Positions 9,206-18,335 of a stretch of DNA of 64,000 nucleotides are shown here, piece after piece. This DNA comes from Methylobacterium sp. E-065 (GTDB lineage Bacteria > Pseudomonadota > Alphaproteobacteria > Rhizobiales > Beijerinckiaceae). Numbering within the stretch: the first letter of the stretch is position 1; the number at the start of each line of letters is the position of its first letter. The stretch is from the NCBI RefSeq assembly GCF_022829605.1, contig NZ_JAKSYD010000016.1, positions 33,337 to 97,336 on the forward strand, written 5' to 3'. Under the pieces are notes generated by a model. The model was not told where the DNA came from. It made no database searches and saw nothing but the letters and a program-made list of their open reading frames with translations. The translations under genes and the position numbers were made by a program.

Positions 9206-10197
9206 CAGACCCGCTCCCGGCCGAGCCGGTCGAGCACCTGCTTCAATTCCCGCTCACGGCTGGCCTGGGCCTCGACCCAGTCGCGGATCATCTGCTGCTC
9301 GGCGCGCATGTGCTGCACGAGCCCCTGGATGCCCTCGGCGAGGTTGGTCATGGCGAGCGTCGCGGCGCGGCTGCCGCCGCCCTCCGCCACCAGGGCGGTC
9401 AGACGATCGATCGCCTCCTTCAGTTCCTGCGTTCCGGCCCCTCCCGCTATCCGGACCGGCACCGATGCCCCGTCGCCAACGGCCGCGACGGCGGCCTCGC
9501 CGGACATCAGCCAGTCCTGCAATTCGTTGTGGAAACGCGCATGGGCCTGGCCCGCCTGCAACTCCAGGAAGCCGGTGATCAGCGACGAGGCAAGTCCGAA
9601 CAGCGAGGCGGAGAACGCCAGACCGATTCCCGACAGCGGGACCGCAAGGCCTGATTTCAACTCGTCGAACATCACCCCAGCATCGCCGCCGCCGCGCATA
9701 CCCTTGATCACGCCGCCCACGGCCGAGAGCGTATCAATCAGGCCCCAGAAGGTGCCGAGCAGGCCGAGCAGGATCAGGATGCCGGCGATGTAGCGCAGGA
9801 TCTCGCGCCCCTCGTCGAGGCGGGCCGCAATGATGTCGAGATAGCCGGCGGTGCCCGGCAGCGTCGCCCCCGCGTTCCGGGCCGCGATCATCGGCACCAT
9901 GGGCGCCAGAAGGGCGGGCGGACGTTTCGACTGCGCATTGCGCGCGGCCGCGTTGACGTAGGCGACCTCGCGGAACAGCCGGATCACCTGCCCGAAGGCG
10001 ATCACGACCGCGATGAAAAGAACGCCGAGGATGAGGCCGTTCAGGCCGGGGTTGGCCAGGAAGGCTGGCGTGATCTGCTTGAACAGAATGAAGGCGAGGA
10101 AGCCGACCAGGATGAGAAAGACGATCATGCGCCCGAGATAGATTCCGGGCTGAGCCAGCGGCCCCTTGGTGTTCTCGCCGGTATCGCGGGCGGCCAT
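9205..10197 (-). CDS. MotA/TolQ/ExbB-like proton channel protein
   Basis: 330 residues. Membrane helices are at ~25-45, 55-75, ~140-165 (GILILLGLLGTFWGLIDTLSAV) and ~190-215 (SGIGLAFSASLFGLASSLITGF), the last two being the MotA/TolQ/ExbB core. A cytoplasmic coiled-coil tail follows (~250-330). It is translationally coupled to the OmpA-like gene (stop and start overlap). Together they resemble an inner-membrane ion channel plus peptidoglycan anchor. Similar pairs are common in Rhizobiales without assigned function. Confidence 0.9.
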   Translation of the reverse strand: MAARDTGENTKGPLAQPGIYLGRMIVFLILVGFLAFILFKQITPAFLANPGLNGLILGVLFIAVVIAFGQVIRLFREVAYVNAAARNAQSKRPPALLAPMVPMIAARNAGATLPGTAGYLDIIAARLDEGREILRYIAGILILLGLLGTFWGLIDTLSAVGGVIKGMRGGGDAGVMFDELKSGLAVPLSGIGLAFSASLFGLASSLITGFLELQAGQAHARFHNELQDWLMSGEAAVAAVGDGASVPVRIAGGAGTQELKEAIDRLTALVAEGGGSRAATLAMTNLAEGIQGLVQHMRAEQQMIRDWVEAQASRERELKQVLDRLGRERV

Positions 10198-10365
10198 CGG
10201 TCGCTCTAGCCTGATCTCAGAAGATGCGGTCGCCGGCGGCGCCCGTCACGGTCACTGTGGCGGCAGGGCCGGACGCGATCAAGTCGCGCACAGGACGCAG
10301 TCGCGTCGCGTGGTGAACGGCAGGCGGCTCCGGGGATCTCCCGCGCGATGCGATCGGGACGATGC

Positions 10366-11184
10366 CTAATCCCAGAAGTTTGGCGCACTCTCCTCCAGAT
10401 GCGGCCCGAGCCGGAGCGCCGCAACCTGGGTGGCGAGCCCCCGCGCATCGATCTCGACCGCGATGCCGCTGAGCGTGCCTTCCCCGGTGGCGACCTCCCA
10501 GCGGGAGCCCGGCGTCTTCTGGATCATCCGCCGGATCGGCTCGTCTTTCTGCATGCCGATCACCGAGTCATAATCGCCGCACATGCCGGCATCCGACATG
10601 TAGGCGGTGCCGCCGGGCAGGATCCGGTGATCGGCGGTCGGTGTATGGGTGTGGGTGCCGACCACGAGGCTCGCCCGGCCGTCGAGGTAATGGCCGAACG
10701 CCTGCTTCTCGCTGGTTGCCTCGGCGTGGATATCCACCACCACGGCGTCGGCGGCGGCCCCCAGCGGGCAGGCCATGATTTCGCGTTCCACGGCGGCGAA
10801 GGGGTCGTCCATCGCGTCGAGGAAGACGCGGCCCATCACGTTGACGACGAGGACGCGGGCGCCCCCTTGCGTCTCGACCACGGTGGCACCCCGTCCCGGT
10901 GTTCCGGGCGGGTAGTTGGCTGGGCGCACCAGACGTGGCTGGCGGGCGATGAACACCAGGGCCTCGCGCTGGTCGAAGCTGTGGTTGCCGAGCGTCACCG
11001 CGTCGGCACCGGCCTGGATCAACTCGTCGCAGATCGATTCAGAGATGCCGAAGCCGCCGGCCGCGTTCTCGCCGTTCACCACCACGCAGTCGAGCCGCCA
11101 CCGGTCCCGCAGGCGTGGCAGCTTTTCGCAGACCGCGATGCGGCCAGAACGGCCGACGACATCGCCGAGGAAGAGCAGCCGCAT
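10366..11184 (-). CDS. YmdB/TIGR00282-family metallophosphoesterase
   Basis: 272 residues with the binuclear-metal motifs in order: FLGDVVG (~5), VVNGENAAGG (~37), VTLGNHSFD (~65), DIHAEATSEK (~150) and VVGTHTHTPTADH (~175). Family members hydrolyse 2',3'-cyclic nucleotides and phosphodiesters and in Bacillus act in a regulatory switch. It lies 3 bp downstream of the 5-formyl-THF cyclo-ligase gene, a pairing often seen in alphaproteobacteria, so the two are probably one transcript. The physiological substrate here is unknown. Confidence 0.92.
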   Translation of the reverse strand: MRLLFLGDVVGRSGRIAVCEKLPRLRDRWRLDCVVVNGENAAGGFGISESICDELIQAGADAVTLGNHSFDQREALVFIARQPRLVRPANYPPGTPGRGATVVETQGGARVLVVNVMGRVFLDAMDDPFAAVEREIMACPLGAAADAVVVDIHAEATSEKQAFGHYLDGRASLVVGTHTHTPTADHRILPGGTAYMSDAGMCGDYDSVIGMQKDEPIRRMIQKTPGSRWEVATGEGTLSGIAVEIDARGLATQVAALRLGPHLEESAPNFWD

Positions 11185-11187
11185 CGG

Positions 11188-11793
11188 TCAGACCGTCCTG
11201 TCGAAGCGGATCAGACCCGCCTCGGTGATCACGCAATCGAGGGGCCGGTCGTGCGGCTCGGCCGGCACGTGCGCAACCTCCTGCACGGCAAAGCCAATGC
11301 CAACGGTGAAGACCGGGTGGCTGCGGGACAGGCGCTCGATTGCGCCGTCGTAATAGCCGCGGCCGTATCCGATCCGCTGGCCGGTCCGGTCGAAGGCGGC
11401 GAGCGGCACGATCAGCGCGTCGGGTTCCACCGGTGGCAGGGCGGGGTCGGGTTCACTCAGGCCGAAGCTGCCCGAGACCAGCGCATCCCCGGCGCGCCAT
11501 TCCCGAAACACGAGACCGTCCTTGGTGACCTGCGGCAGGGCCACGGCCTGGCCGCGGGCGAGCAGTCCCTCGGCGGCGGGGCGAGGATCGACCTCGCTGC
11601 GGATCGGCCAGAAGGCTCCCACGAGCCGGGCGCGCGTCAATTCGGGTAGGCTGAGGAGTGCGCGGGCGATCGCCGCCGAAGAGGCCTGCCGGTCTTCCGC
11701 GCCGAGCGCGTCACGAGCCGCCAAGGCTGCGCGGCGCAGCTCGGGTTTGCGCGCCGCATCGGCAGGATCGGAGAAAGACGAGTGCGGAGCCAC
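11188..11793 (-). CDS. 5-formyltetrahydrofolate cyclo-ligase
   Basis: 201 residues. The substrate and ATP-binding loop GYGRGYYDGAIERL (~140) and the conserved QVTKDGLVFREW and LIVPLAAFD segments identify the YgfA/MTHFS family. The enzyme converts 5-formyl-THF and ATP to 5,10-methenyl-THF, recycling a one-carbon dead end. It is followed with a 3-bp gap by the YmdB-type gene. The DNA just upstream can fold like 6S RNA, matching the ssrS-ygfA linkage known in many proteobacteria. Confidence 0.92.
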   Translation of the reverse strand: MAPHSSFSDPADAARKPELRRAALAARDALGAEDRQASSAAIARALLSLPELTRARLVGAFWPIRSEVDPRPAAEGLLARGQAVALPQVTKDGLVFREWRAGDALVSGSFGLSEPDPALPPVEPDALIVPLAAFDRTGQRIGYGRGYYDGAIERLSRSHPVFTVGIGFAVQEVAHVPAEPHDRPLDCVITEAGLIRFDRTV

Positions 11794-12302
11794 GTGAGCC
11801 GTTGGAGGATCGATCCCGGGAAACCTACAGAGTAGGTGGGCGCCGTATTGGCCAGGTCCAGGGACGAGGCCAGGGACAGCTCCCGAGGGAGTCGATAAGG
11901 CCCCGGGGATAGTGCTCCTGACGAACTCTGCAGCCCCGCCTCCGATATGTAGCGGGCCGGACGCCGTCCCGCCAGGGCTATGCGGCTAAGAAATTGGTGC
12001 CCAACGCGGGAGGGGCCAATCCCCCGCGCACTCGCCCGCAGCCTGCGCAAAGCGTCGGACCAACCCTAGGCCGCCGCCGACGCAACACTGAAGACCCGGG
12101 CGACAATCACCGGGTCGCATTGCACCGGCGTTCCATGAGCCCGGGTATCCATCTGCTCAGGACGAAGGCGGCACGGCCAAACGCGAATGCGATCGACGGC
12201 CGTGGATTCTATTCGACTCTCCGGTTCGGTCCCGCCGGGCTCGAACCGGGGATCAGGCATGCTTCCACGCCGTCGCGCGCGCCACCCGCGCTGGATGGCT
12301 TG
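11794..12302. other. Gap with candidate 6S RNA; remainder empty
   Basis: Positions 11800-11960 hold the candidate 6S RNA. The remainder up to 12302 shows no convincing ORF, tRNA or repeat. Confidence 0.5.
11800..11950 (-). ncRNA. ssrS: Candidate 6S RNA (ssrS)
   Basis: On the minus strand CTGCAGAGT (complement of 11925-11933) pairs over its full 9 bases with ACTCTGTAG (complement of 11825-11833), closing a ~110-nt, GC-rich, mostly self-complementary interior. Outer bases CGGGG/TTTCCCG extend the stem. A long rod with an interior bubble of this size, directly upstream of and co-oriented with the 5-formyl-THF cyclo-ligase gene, is what is expected of 6S RNA, which binds sigma70 RNA polymerase. 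The ends are approximate. The assignment rests on synteny and pairing seen by eye, not a covariance search. Confidence 0.65.
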
Positions 12303-12566
12303 CTAGGCGCGATCGGCGGCCTGCGCACCGGTCCTATCACGCGCCTCATTCTTACGCAGAAGCGAGATCTTCGCGTGATCCTCAATGGCCAAGTTCAGTA
12401 CTGCATCGCTTTGCCGAGGAGAAACCTTCTGCGCGGATCGGGGATCGGCGGATTGCACATGCTGCGTGGTCTTGGCGCTGTCCGACTGCTTCGTCTCGGA
12501 CTTCACGGCATGCGCTTGAACGGCATGCGTGTGGGCGGTGGATACCGGAGCGATGGACGTACTCAT
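12303..12566 (-). CDS. Small hypothetical protein
   Basis: 87 residues, not recognised. Polar, rich in Ala, Ser, Gln and His, with no membrane segment or signal peptide. The support for it being real is a good ribosome site (CAGGAG, 7 bases before the ATG) and a start facing an AT-rich upstream block with an inverted repeat (12728-12756). Base composition is lower in GC than neighbouring genes. Confidence 0.5.
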   Translation of the reverse strand: MSTSIAPVSTAHTHAVQAHAVKSETKQSDSAKTTQHVQSADPRSAQKVSPRQSDAVLNLAIEDHAKISLLRKNEARDRTGAQAADRA

Positions 12567-13001
12567 CGGAAAACTCCTGTTGAGCGGCTAGCCTCCAGTG
12601 AGTCGTCTTTAAACTGATTGACTCGCCGAGCGGATGCGTGATCGAGCTGAAGAACTCAGACTTGGCTTTGCCCAGTTTGAGTCGGCATCCGGCACGATCA
12701 GCCGTTTTCGGCACCCGCGGATCGGAAACTTGACAAACATCGAGCAAATGTCAAGTATCGGCCTATGAAGCAAAGATACGACTTTATCTGATAATACATC
12801 CTTTATAGATGCGCAAAATACCAATCCCATGGTCTGAAGCATATAAAGTTGAATTGCAGAATATTTAGAGCATTAAAAATTCTTGACCGCGCGGGCCGCA
12901 CGGCGCTGCCCTGTCTCGAAAGTTGTTCCGCTCCAAGTTTCGGTCTAACGGCGGCCGCCCAGAGCCACAAAACGGATGCCCCTGCGACAACTTGGTCCGG
13001 A
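12567..13001. other. AT-rich intergenic block
   Basis: Much lower GC than the flanks, especially 12720-12890. It contains the inverted repeat ACTTGACA-N13-TGTCAAGT (12728-12756). No credible ORF. Probably the promoter region of the small gene on its left; 12900-13001 is the tail end beyond the beta-propeller gene. Confidence 0.5.
12728..12756. promoter_or_regulatory. Inverted repeat ACTTGACA-N13-TGTCAAGT
   Basis: Two perfect 8-bp arms at 12728-12735 and 12749-12756. Each arm contains TTGACA, so it could be an operator or a pair of opposed -35 elements. It lies ~165 bp upstream of the small gene at 12566. Confidence 0.4.
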
Positions 13002-14531
13002 TCACCCCGTGAGCCGGGCGCGGCCCGGGATCGTGACACGCGGCGCGCGCCCGGCCCCGTCGATGCACTCGATCCCGCCACCCGCGTTCAGGGTATGCAG
13101 CCGGTTGCCGGGCCATGCCGGGCCGGGCTCGACTCGGCCGATCACGGTCTGGGCGAATCCCTCCGGATCGAGGCGGTCGATCCGCGCGAGCACCACAGCG
13201 CGGCCGTAGCCGGCGGCGCAATCCTGGATCGGGCGGATCAGCCGGCCGCCCCGCGACACGATCCGGCCCGCCGGCCGCGCCAGGGACGGATCGACCAGGA
13301 CCGGATTGGCCGGATGCGGCGTGTAGGGGCCGCGGAAATCGGGCGCCGACCAGAGGTGCAGCGCGTCGTGGAAGGAGCCCGCGCCGGGCGGCGCGTTGAG
13401 GCCGGCATCGCGCACGGTGGCGAAGATCCACCAGCGGCCTGCGTGCTCCACGAGGGTCGCGTCGCTCGCCACCACGCCGGAGAGGAGCGTCGCCTCCTTG
13501 ACCCAGCCGCCGGGGAAGCGCGTGGCGCGGTAGAGGTCGACCGTCCCGGCGGCGGAACTCTCCGGCACCATCCAGACGGCTCCGTCCCGCTCGAACACGA
13601 ACGGGTAGGACAGGTGATGCGCCTCCTCCAGCACCGGCACCGGCACGCCCTCCGGCCCGTCCGGCCCGAAGCAAACGGACGAGATGATCGCCTTGCCCGT
13701 GGCGTGCGGGAAATCCTCGACGAAGAGGTGCGTGCTGCCCCCGACGGAGATCGGAAAGGGATCGGCATAAAAGCGCCGGCCGTCATCGGGCAGGACGGTC
13801 CATCTCGCCTCGGGATGACGGCCGAGATCGATCAAGTCCGGCCCGGCAAGGCGCCGCCAGCCGCAGCGCCAGTGCGGAGCGTTGTAGCAGAGGCGATAAA
13901 GCCGATGGATCAGGGCGCCCGCGAGCATGCGCCCGGCCCGCACGCCGAGGCGCGGAACCGTCAAGACCACGCGATGATCAACGGACGCGTCGCCGGCGCC
14001 CCCTGCCCCGGCCCCTCCCGCTATGTGGTCGCGCAGAGCCGCGGCAACCAGCGTGATCGTCCGGGCGAGCGCATCCTCGAAACTGGCCAACACGATCCCG
14101 GGCCGGTCGGCACCAAGGCGGCCAGCGGCGCGGATTGCGCCATTCTCCACGAGGGTGAGACGCGGCACTGCATCGGCGAGCAGGCTGGCCAACAGGGCGT
14201 CCGCGCCGACCCGGCCGTCATACGCGATGTGCCATGTGGCCGGTCCGGACGGGACATCGCCGCACAGGTCGAGGACGATATCCGGTCGGGCGGCGGGCTG
14301 GCGCCAGAGCTCGAGTTCGGCGCTCGGAACCGGCTCCGTGCCGGGGCGAGGCAATCCATGAACGAGCGCCTCGAGCCGGAACAGCAGCTCAGCCGTACGC
14401 GGCCACGCCCCGGATGCCGGCGCGTCGTCGACGCTGACCGCGGTCAGGCCGGGGATCTCGACGATCCGCCGCAGCAGGGCCACGTGCCAGTGCTGCGGGT
14501 TGGAACCGTCGAGGCGAACGCGCACATGCAT
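13002..14531 (-). CDS. Beta-propeller protein of polysaccharide loci (GINT1 N-terminal-like)
   Basis: 509 residues. The N-terminal ~200 residues look like an alpha/beta domain (DIVLDLCGDVP, then a formyltransferase-like layout). Residues ~235-500 carry repeated motifs typical of the five-bladed propeller found at the N-terminus of glucosamine inositolphosphorylceramide transferases and related sugar proteins: FYADPFPI, HLFVEDF, EAHHLSYPFVFERDG, VWMVPES and GRWWIFATV. The catalytic glycosyltransferase part of GINT1 is absent. Neighbours (Wzc-like, polymerase) place it in surface-polysaccharide synthesis. The reaction is unknown. Confidence 0.6.
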   Translation of the reverse strand: MHVRVRLDGSNPQHWHVALLRRIVEIPGLTAVSVDDAPASGAWPRTAELLFRLEALVHGLPRPGTEPVPSAELELWRQPAARPDIVLDLCGDVPSGPATWHIAYDGRVGADALLASLLADAVPRLTLVENGAIRAAGRLGADRPGIVLASFEDALARTITLVAAALRDHIAGGAGAGGAGDASVDHRVVLTVPRLGVRAGRMLAGALIHRLYRLCYNAPHWRCGWRRLAGPDLIDLGRHPEARWTVLPDDGRRFYADPFPISVGGSTHLFVEDFPHATGKAIISSVCFGPDGPEGVPVPVLEEAHHLSYPFVFERDGAVWMVPESSAAGTVDLYRATRFPGGWVKEATLLSGVVASDATLVEHAGRWWIFATVRDAGLNAPPGAGSFHDALHLWSAPDFRGPYTPHPANPVLVDPSLARPAGRIVSRGGRLIRPIQDCAAGYGRAVVLARIDRLDPEGFAQTVIGRVEPGPAWPGNRLHTLNAGGGIECIDGAGRAPRVTIPGRARLTG

Positions 14532-14787
14532 CGATCAATGCACCCTCATCCAGCACCGTGCCGCGTCACGCAATGAACCACGCCGCTCCAATCCCCAACC
14601 GTAACGCGCGTGATACATGGTAAATATCATTCGAAGTTGCGCGAGGTGTTTACCGGAAACGCAGTAATGGATACGTCTTGTTGGGACAACTTCAGTTTCG
14701 GCAGCTTATCACCCACATGCGCGACTCTTGCAGGCTCGGGTACGGCCCCCGCGGGTCTGGCCAGGATTGAGACGACGGTGACCGATC

Positions 14788-16887
14788 GTGACACGGATCG
14801 ACCCTAACCTCGCTGTCGCGACTTGGCTGGCGCCGGTGCAGCCTGCTCTGCCCGAGCGGCCCGTCCGGCCGGAGACGAGCGCCGAGGCCAGCGACCTGTG
14901 GCGCATCCTCTGGCGGCGCAAGACGCTGGTGATCGGGACCGCCCTGCTGCTGGCCCTGCTGGCCCTGACCTATGCCCTGCTTACACCATCCCTCTACACG
15001 GCGACCGCCCAGATCCTGATCGACCCGCGCGACCGTCAGGTCGTGTCCAACGACGTCAACCCGGGCACCCTCTCGCCGGATGGCGGCATCGCGCAGGTCG
15101 AAAGCCAGGTGAAGGTGATCGAATCCGACGCGGTTTTGGGCCGGGCCGTGGCCCAGACCGGGCTGGAAACGGAACCGGGCTTCGGCGCACCCCGCAACCT
15201 CTGGCTGACGCGCACCGTGGCCACGCTGCGGGCGCTGGTCACTGGGCCGCAGCCCGAACGGAAGGTCGACGCGCAGGGCCGTGCCCTCGCGCAGCTCCGG
15301 CGCAAGCTCGCCGTGAAGCGCGCCGACAAGGTGTTCGTGATCGACGTGATCGTCACCACGGAGGATCCCGACCTCTCGGCGAAGATCGTCAACGCGATCG
15401 CCACCGCCTACCTGACGGACCAGACCGAGGCGCGTGCCGATGCCGCCCGACGCGCGGCGGGCGATCTTCGGGGCCGGCTCGACGAGTTGCGCCAAGCGGT
15501 CAACGTCGCCGACAAGAAGCTCGAGGATTACAAGGCCCGCGCCGGCCTGATCACCGCCAGCGGCCGGCTCGTCAACGAGCAGCAGCTGACCGACCTCAAC
15601 ACCCGGCTGGTGGCCGCCCAGGCCCGGACCGCCGACGCGCAGGCGCGGCTTCAGGGGATCCGCGACGCCCGCGGCCGGGCGGTCGGGGCCGGCGCGATGC
15701 CGGAGGCGGTGCAGTCCGCGGCGATCGACCGCCTGCGCGGGCAATACGCCGAACTCGCCGCCAAGGAGGCGGACCTGCGCACCAATTTAGGCGAGCGCCA
15801 TCCGTTCATCGCCGCCGTGCGCACCCAGATGCAGGATGTCCGCCGCCTGATCGACGCCGAGCTCAACAGGATCGCAGGCGCGGCCGAGACCGAGGCCCAC
15901 CGCGCCCAGGCCAACGAGCGGACGCTCACCGCCGAGTTGACTCGGCTCCGGCAACAGGCGGCGGTCAATTCCCAGTCTTCGGTGCAGCTGCGCGAACTAG
16001 AGCGCGAGGTCGAGGCGGCGCGTTCGGTCTACAACGCGTTCCTGGTCCGCGCCCGAGAGATCAAGGAGCAGAGCAGCATCGACAGCTCGAACGCACGGAT
16101 CATCACGGCGGCCCGCCCGCCGGAGGATCCGAGCTGGCCGCCGCGGCTGATCCTGATCGCCGCCGCGCTGTTCGGCGGGATCGGCCTCGGCGCCGGGCTC
16201 GCGCTGATGCGGCAATATCTCGCCCCCACGGTGCTGTCGCCGCGCCAGCTGGAGCGGATCTCGAACGCGCCGGTCGTGGCGGTCCTGCCAGGCCTGCGAC
16301 CGCGCGGCGCCAACGCGACGGCCGCGGGCATCACCCTGGACCATCTCGCCGCGACCGCCGGCAGCCTCGGGCGCTCGCTCGTGCTGATGGTGACGTCGGG
16401 CGAATCGGACCAGAAGCGGCGCCGGGCCGTGATCGGGCTTCTCGCCGCGGTAGCGGTCGGGCGCGGTGACCGGGTTCTGCTCGTGGACGCGGATCTGCGC
16501 GGCTATGGGGCGAGCGCCGGCGGCCTGCTCGATGTGCTGCGCGGCGAGCAGAGCCTCAACGCGGTGACCGACACTGATTCGAAATCCGGCGCGCGGCGAG
16601 TCGGGCTCGGCGACACGAGCAAGCCGGTCCGTGAAGCCCTCACGGTCGATAACGTCGAGCGGTTCGTGGCCGGCGTGAAGGCCCGTTTCGAGCTGGTGAT
16701 CGTGGATGGCGGGGTCCTCAGCGAGAACCTGCGGCTCGGCCCGCTCGCGAACGCTGCCGATCGGGTGCTCATGGTGGCCTGCAATGGCGCGACCCGCCAG
16801 CGCGACCTGATCGACCTCGTCGACAGCTCCGAGGCTTTGGGCCGGCCGATCTCCGGCTCCCTGTTCCTGACCCGGCGCCGGGCGTGA
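14788..16887 (+). CDS. Wzc/GumC-like polysaccharide chain-length protein with degenerate kinase half
   Basis: 699 residues from a GTG start. Wzz domain with a first membrane helix at ~46-66, long coiled coils (~220-410) and a second helix at ~450-472. The C-terminal ~180 residues have the BY-kinase fold with Walker A' RVLLVDADLRG and Walker B ELVIVDGG. The Walker A region reads SGESDQKRRRAVIG and lacks the GKS/T, and there is no tyrosine cluster at the end, so kinase activity is doubtful. Such proteins span the periplasm and set polymer length for export. Coupled to the next gene by a 4-base GTGA overlap. Confidence 0.9.
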   Translation: MTRIDPNLAVATWLAPVQPALPERPVRPETSAEASDLWRILWRRKTLVIGTALLLALLALTYALLTPSLYTATAQILIDPRDRQVVSNDVNPGTLSPDGGIAQVESQVKVIESDAVLGRAVAQTGLETEPGFGAPRNLWLTRTVATLRALVTGPQPERKVDAQGRALAQLRRKLAVKRADKVFVIDVIVTTEDPDLSAKIVNAIATAYLTDQTEARADAARRAAGDLRGRLDELRQAVNVADKKLEDYKARAGLITASGRLVNEQQLTDLNTRLVAAQARTADAQARLQGIRDARGRAVGAGAMPEAVQSAAIDRLRGQYAELAAKEADLRTNLGERHPFIAAVRTQMQDVRRLIDAELNRIAGAAETEAHRAQANERTLTAELTRLRQQAAVNSQSSVQLRELEREVEAARSVYNAFLVRAREIKEQSSIDSSNARIITAARPPEDPSWPPRLILIAAALFGGIGLGAGLALMRQYLAPTVLSPRQLERISNAPVVAVLPGLRPRGANATAAGITLDHLAATAGSLGRSLVLMVTSGESDQKRRRAVIGLLAAVAVGRGDRVLLVDADLRGYGASAGGLLDVLRGEQSLNAVTDTDSKSGARRVGLGDTSKPVREALTVDNVERFVAGVKARFELVIVDGGVLSENLRLGPLANAADRVLMVACNGATRQRDLIDLVDSSEALGRPISGSLFLTRRRA

Positions 16888-18188
16888 GGCTCGCGCGGGC
16901 CGAACCCGCGGCCGAGCGAATCGCGCCGCTGCGGGCGGGCACACCACGGCGCGGCGTAATCGCCCGTGCCGAGTCCCTGGTCTTCGTCCTGTGGGCGGCG
17001 CTCCTCGTCGGTGTCTCGGGGGGCCTGCTGTGGGTGTTCGGGCTCAACTATGACGGGCTCACCGGCTCGGCCGCCTCCAAGATCCACCCGGCGACCTACC
17101 TCGCGGTCGCGCTGTTCGGCTGGACGCTGCTGCGCGCTGGCAATCCGGTGATTCCCGTGGCGCAGGCCCTGAACCGCCGGCCCGCCAGCGTGCTGCTCGC
17201 CGTCTGTGGCGTGCTGCTCCTCGCCCTGATCGCAACTCGCGGCGGGACCGGGCTCGCGGGCTCGATTGATACCTTCGTGCTGGCGGGCCTCCTGCCGATC
17301 CTGCTGCTCGATCGCGACGCGGAGACCCTCGGGCGGATCGAGATCGTGATCCATCTGGTGATGCTCGCCAACGCGCTGCTCGGCCTCTACGAGCTCGCCA
17401 GCGGCCAGCGCTTCTTCCCGTTCCGCCTCGACGGCGCGGATTTCGACTGGGACACGCGCTCGGCGGCCTTGCAGGGCCACCCGCTCAGCAACGCGACCGT
17501 CACGGCCTGCTACATCCTGGCGCTCGCCGCGGGCGGTGGCCGGCTGGGGCCGGCCCTGCGCACCGGGATGATCGCCCTGCAGCTCGTGGCGCTGGTGACG
17601 TTCGGCGGGCGCTCCGCCATCGTGATTACGCTTATCCTCGGCGGCGCGGTCGGGCTCGTTGCACTTGGGCGCGTCCTGCGGAGCGGGCGGATTCCGCTGA
17701 TCGGTGCGGCCTGCGCCTGCTTTGCGCTGACGCTGGTACCGGTCGCGGTGGCGGTGCTGGCGGCGCTCGGCTTTTTCGACACCTTGCTGGACCGATTTGC
17801 CTCCGACGGCGGCAGCGCGCAGGCCCGGGTCGACATGCTGGAAATCTTCCGCGCGATCCCGTTCCGGGAGCTGCTGGTCGGCCCGGATCTCCAGCAGGTC
17901 ACCACCCTACGGCGGATCTACGGGCTGGAATGGGGCATCGAGAACTCGATCCTCTCGACCCTGCTCTACCAGGGCATCCTGATGACGACGCTCCTCGTGG
18001 TCGCGGTGGGCTTGTACCTCGCCGAGGTTGCGCGCGTCTGCCGGCACGGCGTCTGGCTGCCGATCCTCGCCTTCGTGATCCTGGTCAACACCTTCGAGGG
18101 GCTGGCGGGCAAGACCACGCTTCTGGCGAAATTCGCCCTGGCGCTGATCGTCCTGTTCCCAAAGGTGCCGATCCGCGGACGCTCTTGA
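16884..18188 (+). CDS. VpsF/Wzy-like polysaccharide polymerase (integral membrane)
   Basis: 434 residues with about ten hydrophobic helices and no soluble domain. The large loop before the last helices (ARVDMLEIFRAIPFRELLVGPD, then WGIENSILSTLLYQG) resembles O-antigen polymerase/VpsF proteins, which join repeat units on the periplasmic side of the inner membrane. Starts with GTG inside the stop codon of the Wzc-like gene. With that gene and the propeller protein it forms a partial Wzx/Wzy-type assembly set; flippase and secretin are not in the window. Confidence 0.8.
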   Translation: MRLARAEPAAERIAPLRAGTPRRGVIARAESLVFVLWAALLVGVSGGLLWVFGLNYDGLTGSAASKIHPATYLAVALFGWTLLRAGNPVIPVAQALNRRPASVLLAVCGVLLLALIATRGGTGLAGSIDTFVLAGLLPILLLDRDAETLGRIEIVIHLVMLANALLGLYELASGQRFFPFRLDGADFDWDTRSAALQGHPLSNATVTACYILALAAGGGRLGPALRTGMIALQLVALVTFGGRSAIVITLILGGAVGLVALGRVLRSGRIPLIGAACACFALTLVPVAVAVLAALGFFDTLLDRFASDGGSAQARVDMLEIFRAIPFRELLVGPDLQQVTTLRRIYGLEWGIENSILSTLLYQGILMTTLLVVAVGLYLAEVARVCRHGVWLPILAFVILVNTFEGLAGKTTLLAKFALALIVLFPKVPIRGRS

Positions 18189-18335
18189 GGCCGCCGGCAT
18201 CCAATCGGTCGAGGCGTCGCTTCTCGGCAGTCTCGATCGTGATGGACAACGCGCGCGCAGCGTTCCACACACCCCACGAATCCAGTCCGGCCCCTGCACG
18301 TCCCGCGGGTGCCGCATCCGAGCCAACTGACGCGC

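Noticed and set aside
8192..10197. Zorya-type defence (ZorA/ZorB resemble MotA and OmpA-like proteins)
   Set aside because: No ZorC, ZorD or ZorE candidates adjoin; neighbours are an ABC exporter and a household phosphoesterase.
12215..12300. Possible tRNA on the minus strand (GGTTCGAGCC-like T-arm)
   Set aside because: No D-arm, anticodon stem or acceptor pairing could be drawn; only a 4-bp T-stem.
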